Position numbers and translations under genes: made by a program. This document shows positions 6,156 to 10,439 of a stretch of 10,439 nucleotides of DNA, one piece after another. The first letter of the stretch is position 1. Every line of letters starts with the position of its first letter. Below the pieces are notes generated by a model. That model made no database searches. It was not told the origin of the DNA and was given only the letters and a program-made list of their open reading frames with translations. Origin of the DNA: Rhodocyclaceae bacterium. GTDB taxonomy: Bacteria > Pseudomonadota > Gammaproteobacteria > Burkholderiales > Rhodocyclaceae. Where the stretch lies: assembly GCA_023253415.1 (NCBI GenBank), contig JALRGK010000005.1, forward strand, positions 1 to 10,439, in the 5' to 3' direction.

Positions 6156-8900
6156 ATGCCTACCTTACTGCTCGTTGACGGATCATCCTACCTGTACCGT
6201 GCATTTCATGCACTACCTGACTTGCGCAACCAGTCAGGCGAGCCGACCGGCGCTCTGTATGGCATGATCTCCATGCTACGGCGGCTAACTAGCGATATCA
6301 GGGCAGAATACCGCGCCTGCATTTTTGACGCCAGCGGGCCAACCTTCCGCGACACACTTTACAGTGAATACAAAGCCCACCGCCCGCCGATGCCAGACGA
6401 TCTGGCCAAACAGATTGCACCGATCCACGATGTTGTCCGCGCCCTGGGCTGGCCGCTCCTCATGGAAAACGGCGTGGAAGCCGATGACGTGATTGGCACG
6501 CTGGCGCGCCAGGCCGAAGCAGCAGGCTTTTCGGTGGTGGTCTCGACAGGCGACAAAGACCTGGCGCAACTCGTCACACCGCAGGTCACCCTCGTCAATA
6601 CGATGAGCAACGAGCGCCTGGATGTCGCCGGGGTAGAAGCTAAATTTGGCGTCACGCCGGCACGGATTACCGATTACCTCGCGCTGGTCGGCGATACGGC
6701 TGACAACATCCCCGGCGTACAGAAAGTCGGGCCAAAGACAGCCGCAAAATGGTTACAGACCTATGGCGACCTAGACGGTGTTATTGCTCACGCGTCTGAC
6801 GTCAAAGGCGTTGCCGGCGAAAACCTGCGGGCACACCTGGAATTTTTGCCACTCGGCCGTACGCTCGCCACCGTTAAAACCGATGTCCCCCTGCCCGTTG
6901 ATCTCACGGCACTCAGTGCCATTCCGGAAGATCACACTGCGCTACGAGACATCTTCCGGCACAACGGCTTCAAAACTTGGTTGAAGGCCATTGATCAACC
7001 CGGCACGCCCGACCATAGCCCTGCGGCCGACTACAACGACCAAGACAGCGCGCCCAGCCTGCTCCCTGACGATGGCAGCCATCGTGCCGCCTACGAAACC
7101 ATCACTGACGATGCGACATTGGATCGCTGGCTTCATAAAATTTCTCACGCAGTGCGTGTGGCGCTCGATACTGAAACCACGAGCCTGGATGAACAACAGG
7201 CGCGTCTGGTCGGCATTTCATTTGCCGTCGCCCCCGGCGAAGCAGCTTATTTACCTTTAGCGCACAACGGCCCCGATACCCCTGCGCAGTTACCCTACGA
7301 AGCCACATTGGAAAAACTCAAGCCATGGCTGGAAGACACCACACCACGCAAGGTCATGCAACATGCGAAATATGACCAGCATGTCTTTGCCAACCACGGC
7401 ATCCGTCTGGCGGGCATTGTCGACGACACTTTGCTGGCCGCTTATGTGCTCGAAGCTGGTCAGGTCAGCCCGGGCGCACTGGAGCTCGGCACGCTTGCCC
7501 GACGTCACCTGGGCCTCAGCACCATCCCTTATGAAGCACTCTGTGGCAAAGGTGCCAGCCAGATCTGTTTTAACCAGGTGGCTGTCGCCGAAGCCACAGC
7601 CTATGCCGCAGAGGATGCCGATATCACGTTGCGTATCGCCGAACGGCTTTTACCCCGACTGGCTGCCGCACCGGGGCTTGAGCACACCTATCGCCAACTG
7701 GAGCTTCCTGTCGAACAGGTGCTGTTCACCATGGAACAGAATGGCGTCCTTATCGATAACCAGCGGCTGGCCGATCAGAGCCATGCGCTGGGTGAACGGA
7801 TGCTGGCGCTGGAAAGTGAAGCACATGCACTAGCGGGCCAAAGCTTCAATCTGAACTCCCCCAAGCAATTGGCCGACATCCTGTTTACGCAGCAAGGCTT
7901 ACCCGTCAAAAAGAAAACGGCTTCCGGCACGCCTTCGACCGATGAAGAAGTGCTCTCCGAGCTGGCACTGGACTTTCCCTTGCCGCGCCTGCTTCTGGAA
8001 TATCGCGGCATCGCCAAGCTCAAAAACACCTACTGTGACAAATTGCCGCAGCGGATCAACCCGGGCACCGGTCGTGTGCATACCCACTACGCACAAACCA
8101 CGGCTGTGACTGGCCGTCTGGCCAGCTCTGACCCGAACCTACAGAACATCCCCGTACGCACGCCGGAAGGGCGTCGTATTCGCGCGGCCTTTATCGCACC
8201 GCCAAACCACAGCATCATCTCGGCCGACTATTCACAGATCGAGCTACGCATCATGGCACATCTGTCTGCCGACAAAGGCCTGCTCGATGCCTTTGCCCAG
8301 GGGGAAGACATTCACCGGGCAACCGCAGCCGAAGTATTCGGCATCATGCCTCTAGAAGTGGGCGATGATCAGCGCCGTGCCGCAAAAGCCATCAACTTCG
8401 GGCTGATCTACGGCATGAGCGCCTTCGGGCTCGCCAAACAACTCGGCATCGAACGCAGTGCGGCACAGACCTATATTGACCGTTACTTTGATCGCTATCC
8501 CGGTGTGGCACGTTACATGGAAGAAACACGCCAACATGCCCACCAGAATGGCTATGTCGAAACCGTGTTCGGCCGTCGTCTCTGGCTACCGGATCTCAAA
8601 GCGGGTCAGCAAGGCCGCCGCCAGGGGGCAGAGCGTGCCGCCATCAATGCCCCCATGCAGGGCACCGCCGCCGACCTAATCAAACTGGCCATGATCGCTG
8701 TGCAAGACTGGCTCACTCACGAAAAGCTGGAAACGCTTCTGATCATGCAAGTGCATGATGAACTCGTGCTCCAGGTACCGGATCACGAGCGTGCCTGCGT
8801 CAGCGAAGCGCTCGGCCCACTCATGACCAACGTCGCCAAACTGAAGGTGCCACTCGTCGTCGACATCGGCATTGGCCCGAACTGGGATGAAGCCCATTAA
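6156..8900 (+). CDS. polA: DNA polymerase I
   Basis: A 914-residue full-length PolA that fills gaps in repair and replaces RNA primers of Okazaki fragments. Residues 1-290 are the 5'-3' exonuclease/flap domain (LLVDGSSYLYRAFHAL, GVEADDVIGTLA, STGDKDLAQLV, GDTADNIPGVQKVGPKTA). After an acidic linker, residues about 315-510 are the 3'-5' proofreading domain with all five catalytic residues present: Asp338, Glu340, Asp407, Tyr483 and Asp487. Residues about 530-914 are the polymerase. Motif A SADYSQIELRI has Asp691. Motif B has Arg740, Lys744, Phe748 and Tyr752. Motif C QVHDELVLQV has Asp868 and Glu869. Phe748 is the position that discriminates against dideoxynucleotides in E. coli PolA. ATG 6156 is chosen over GTG 6150, which would add two residues; neither has a ribosome binding site. 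Nothing is missing or broken. Confidence 0.99.
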   Translation: MPTLLLVDGSSYLYRAFHALPDLRNQSGEPTGALYGMISMLRRLTSDIRAEYRACIFDASGPTFRDTLYSEYKAHRPPMPDDLAKQIAPIHDVVRALGWPLLMENGVEADDVIGTLARQAEAAGFSVVVSTGDKDLAQLVTPQVTLVNTMSNERLDVAGVEAKFGVTPARITDYLALVGDTADNIPGVQKVGPKTAAKWLQTYGDLDGVIAHASDVKGVAGENLRAHLEFLPLGRTLATVKTDVPLPVDLTALSAIPEDHTALRDIFRHNGFKTWLKAIDQPGTPDHSPAADYNDQDSAPSLLPDDGSHRAAYETITDDATLDRWLHKISHAVRVALDTETTSLDEQQARLVGISFAVAPGEAAYLPLAHNGPDTPAQLPYEATLEKLKPWLEDTTPRKVMQHAKYDQHVFANHGIRLAGIVDDTLLAAYVLEAGQVSPGALELGTLARRHLGLSTIPYEALCGKGASQICFNQVAVAEATAYAAEDADITLRIAERLLPRLAAAPGLEHTYRQLELPVEQVLFTMEQNGVLIDNQRLADQSHALGERMLALESEAHALAGQSFNLNSPKQLADILFTQQGLPVKKKTASGTPSTDEEVLSELALDFPLPRLLLEYRGIAKLKNTYCDKLPQRINPGTGRVHTHYAQTTAVTGRLASSDPNLQNIPVRTPEGRRIRAAFIAPPNHSIISADYSQIELRIMAHLSADKGLLDAFAQGEDIHRATAAEVFGIMPLEVGDDQRRAAKAINFGLIYGMSAFGLAKQLGIERSAAQTYIDRYFDRYPGVARYMEETRQHAHQNGYVETVFGRRLWLPDLKAGQQGRRQGAERAAINAPMQGTAADLIKLAMIAVQDWLTHEKLETLLIMQVHDELVLQVPDHERACVSEALGPLMTNVAKLKVPLVVDIGIGPNWDEAH

Positions 8901-8907
8901 CATCGTT

Positions 8908-8911
8908 GAGG
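8908..8911 (+). promoter_or_regulatory. Ribosome binding site setting the start of the CWC gene
   Basis: GAGG stands five bases before ATG 8917. It lies in the 16-base gap after the polA stop. It favours this ATG over in-frame upstream candidates inside the end of polA (for example around 8872), which would add residues unlike the family. Confidence 0.7.
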
Positions 8912-8916
8912 ATCAC

Positions 8917-9123
8917 ATGGCGACCAACCCTATCGATGAAAACCAGTGTCCGCTCTGCGGTGGCAACAATCACTGCGGGGCACATGCCGACACCCCCTGC
9001 TGGTGTTGTAGCGTAGGCATTCCGCAGGGGTTGCGTGATCTGGTGCCCGCCGAAAAGCAAATGAAGGCCTGCATCTGCCCGCAGTGCGTGGCCAAGTTTC
9101 AGCAGTCACAACAGCAGCAATAA
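8917..9123 (+). CDS. Cysteine-rich CWC-family small protein
   Basis: A 68-residue protein with nine cysteines: Cys11, 14, 20, 28, 30, 31, 52, 54 and 57. The order CPLCGGNNHCG, then PCWCC with IP, then a final CICPQCV, fits the cysteine-rich CWC family (PF14375), small bacterial proteins of unknown function that probably bind a metal such as zinc. No signal peptide or membrane segment is seen, so it is likely cytoplasmic. The C-terminus ends in a Gln-rich run (QQSQQQQ) coded by CAG/CAA repeats, which could slip. ATG 8917 is supported by GAGG five bases upstream and by the family starting just before the first Cys pair. It begins 16 bases after polA and is probably co-transcribed with it. A functional link to DNA repair is not shown by this. 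Confidence 0.88.
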   Translation: MATNPIDENQCPLCGGNNHCGAHADTPCWCCSVGIPQGLRDLVPAEKQMKACICPQCVAKFQQSQQQQ

Positions 9124-9126
9124 AAA

Positions 9127-9152
9127 AGGCCTGCGGTTTGATCCACAGGCCT
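9127..9152 (-). terminator. Rho-independent terminator for the minus-strand reductase gene
   Basis: Arms AGGCCTGCGG (9127-9136) and CCACAGGCCT (9143-9152) can pair with one mismatch around the loop TTTGAT. On the minus strand the hairpin is followed directly by six T (complement of 9127-9122), the classical intrinsic form for the gene ending at 9179. On the plus strand there is no T-run after the hairpin (CGATCTGTG), so it should stop transcription from the polA/CWC side poorly. The T-run lies on the last codons and stop of the CWC gene. Confidence 0.8.
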
Positions 9153-9178
9153 CGATCTGTGAGCGCGCGCGTTGACCT

Positions 9179-10192
9179 TCAGTTGGCCGCAAACTCGAAT
9201 GAGTCTGCAAAGAACGCGTCTTCCGGCAAATTAGCCTTGCCAATGTAGTCCGTCCGGGCGGCCGCAATCATCCCCGGCGCGCCACAGGCATAAACCTCAT
9301 GGCCCGACAGATCGGGGAAATCGGCCAGGACGGCCTCATGCACGAGGCCAGTACGCCCAGCCCATCCCGGCGTGTTTTCCGGTTCCGACAACACGGGAAT
9401 GAATTTGATGTGGGGGTGCTGCGCCGCCCAGGCTTGGGCAACCTCAAACTCGTACAGACCGGCACGATCCCGGGCGCCCCAGTAAATATGCATCGGGCGA
9501 TTCAACTCCAGGTACAGCGCCTCCAGCACAATCGACTTGATCGGCGCGAAGCCCGTACCGCCCGCCAGAAGGACCATTGGCTTATCGGATTCGCGCAGAT
9601 AAAAGCTGCCATGCGGGCCATTGAAGCGCAGGATATCCCTCACCTTCATCGTGCTAAACACCTGATCCGTAAATAGCCCACCCGGCACATGGCGAACATG
9701 GAGCTCAAGCGTTGCAGCATCGTGCGGCGGATTGGCTATCGAGAAGCTACGGCGCTTACCATCCTTGAGCAGGATATCGATGTATTGACCCGCATGGAAC
9801 TGGAACACTTCTGTCGCCGGCAAACGCAAGGTGAGCACCGCCACATCGGCGGCGGGCTTTTCCAGGCCTTCAATACGGCTTGGCAGCGTCTTCACGGGAA
9901 TATCCGTCGCGCGACGCACATCTTTTACTTCAACCGTCACATCACTCTGTGGCACAGCGCAACAGAGCAGCGCAAAACCGGCTTCTCGATCAGCCACTGT
10001 CAATGTGGTTTCACTGGCTTTACCATGGTCCACAGCACCCGTCGTAATCTTCGCCCGGCAGGCACCACAGCCACCGGTACGGCAACCATACGGCACCAGC
10101 AGATCATGTCGCAACGCGGCTTCAAGAATGGTCTCGTGGCCATCGGCACGGAACGTCGCGTTAATCGGATTAAGTGTCACCTGATGCGTCAT
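9179..10192 (-). CDS. [2Fe-2S] ferredoxin/flavin reductase, CDP-6-deoxy-delta-3,4-glucoseen reductase-like
   Basis: A 337-residue electron-transfer flavoprotein. Residues 1-90 are a plant-type ferredoxin domain with Cys37, Cys42 and Cys45 (CRTGGCGAC) and Cys77 or Cys78 as fourth ligand. Residues about 100-200 are the FAD domain with RRSFSIANPP (147-156) and PGGLFTDQ (170-177). Residues about 205-330 are the NAD(P)H domain with LLAGGTGFAP (208-217) and YACGAPGMI. This order is that of AscD/RfbI-type reductases, which pass electrons from NADH to a dehydrase in 3,6-dideoxysugar synthesis, and also of many phenol hydroxylase or oxygenase reductases. Betaproteobacteria often carry this gene alone under the glucoseen-reductase name; no sugar genes are visible here, so its partner is unknown. 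The ATG at 10192 has AGGA (10202-10199) six bases upstream. A terminator follows the stop. Confidence 0.9.
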   Translation of the reverse strand: MTHQVTLNPINATFRADGHETILEAALRHDLLVPYGCRTGGCGACRAKITTGAVDHGKASETTLTVADREAGFALLCCAVPQSDVTVEVKDVRRATDIPVKTLPSRIEGLEKPAADVAVLTLRLPATEVFQFHAGQYIDILLKDGKRRSFSIANPPHDAATLELHVRHVPGGLFTDQVFSTMKVRDILRFNGPHGSFYLRESDKPMVLLAGGTGFAPIKSIVLEALYLELNRPMHIYWGARDRAGLYEFEVAQAWAAQHPHIKFIPVLSEPENTPGWAGRTGLVHEAVLADFPDLSGHEVYACGAPGMIAAARTDYIGKANLPEDAFFADSFEFAAN

Positions 10193-10267
10193 ATTGAATC
10201 CTGTATGAGCGATAACGCAGAATGCGCTGTAAAAACCGGTAAGGCGCTAAAACCGTACAATACGGCC

Positions 10268-10439
10268 ATGCCCCTCAAAAAGATGCAGCCACCACGTGCA
10301 GTGCCACGCCGTTTTCGCCGACCACGCCTACTGCTGGCCGGTTGCGGTGACGTTGCCGCACGCATTGCGACCGACATCGGCAACCGTTACCGGATCCGTG
10401 CACTGTTAAGGCACACGCCAAACAGCGCCGTCTGTCAAC
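10268..10439 (+). CDS. NAD(P)-binding Rossmann-fold oxidoreductase/epimerase (SDR-like), 3'-truncated
   Basis: The frame from ATG 10268 is open to the right edge (57 codons), so only the N-terminus is present. A basic leader (MPLKKMQPPRAVPRRFRRP) precedes LLLAGCGDVAARIA, a first strand plus glycine-rich turn with G-C-G-D-V, as seen in betaproteobacterial NAD-dependent epimerase/dehydratase proteins of the YeeZ-like SDR group. A second strand, RIRALLRHTPN, follows where the adenosine ribose would be bound. The start is uncertain: ATG 10205 and ATG 10283 are also in frame, and none has a Shine-Dalgarno sequence. A TACAAT lies six bases before ATG 10268. The gene diverges from the reductase gene. 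With no C-terminal half visible, the catalytic Tyr-x-x-x-Lys and the substrate cannot be judged. Confidence 0.75.
   Translation, partial: MPLKKMQPPRAVPRRFRRPRLLLAGCGDVAARIATDIGNRYRIRALLRHTPNSAVCQ

Noticed and set aside
10189..10383. Minus-strand 64-codon frame at the right end
   Set aside because: It lies opposite the Rossmann-fold gene and starts of both divergent genes, is Arg-rich from reversed codons, and has no motif or ribosome binding site.
1..10439. Search for CRISPR repeats, insertion-sequence ends, tRNA-like folds, phage or defence genes
   Set aside because: No regularly spaced repeats, terminal inverted repeats, transposase motifs or nuclease/toxin-antitoxin pairs were seen. All long frames resolve to housekeeping or conserved genes.

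Overview
The window reads as an ordinary, gene-dense chromosomal housekeeping region of a proteobacterium, most likely a betaproteobacterium (Burkholderiales-like). That assignment is an inference from three things: the nadD-rsfS-rlmH-maf order, two BPSS1780-type membrane proteins beside polA, and the sequence flavour of RlmH and RsfS. No transposase, integrase, tRNA, rRNA, CRISPR array or phage gene was seen. No stretch longer than about 80 bases lacks a gene.

Layout. Positions 2-940 (+) hold the 3' part of a GT-B-like glycosyltransferase gene cut by the window edge. Its end overlaps the end of maf. From 6121 back to 923 (-) runs a compact block of eight genes: a LOG-family nucleotide phosphoribohydrolase, a small secreted protein that may be DUF2782-like, two tandem paralogous BPSS1780-type membrane proteins, nadD, rsfS, rlmH and maf. 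Most junctions overlap by a few bases or are separated by less than 40 bases, so this is probably one operon with translational coupling. polA (6156-8900, +) diverges from the LOG gene across about 34 bases and is followed 16 bases later by a small cysteine-rich CWC-family gene. A hairpin at 9127-9152 lies between that gene and a convergent [2Fe-2S]/flavin reductase gene (9179-10192, -). A truncated Rossmann-fold oxidoreductase/epimerase gene (+) leaves the right edge.

How the genes fit together. NadD makes the dinucleotide precursor of NAD, RsfS silences idle ribosomes, RlmH methylates pseudouridine 1915 of 23S rRNA, and Maf removes non-canonical nucleotides. The block therefore joins cofactor supply, ribosome maturation and nucleotide-pool cleaning, with LOG also acting on nucleotides. 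PolA does repair and Okazaki-fragment processing.

I found no convincing new multi-gene system. The points most worth a second look are: nadD, whose only family-consistent start is a CTG fused to the upstream stop as CTGA; RsfS, which carries a 97-residue lysine/alanine-rich histone-H1-like tail; the tandem membrane-protein pair placed directly before nadD; and polA and the last gene, which lack ribosome binding sites and may be leaderless.
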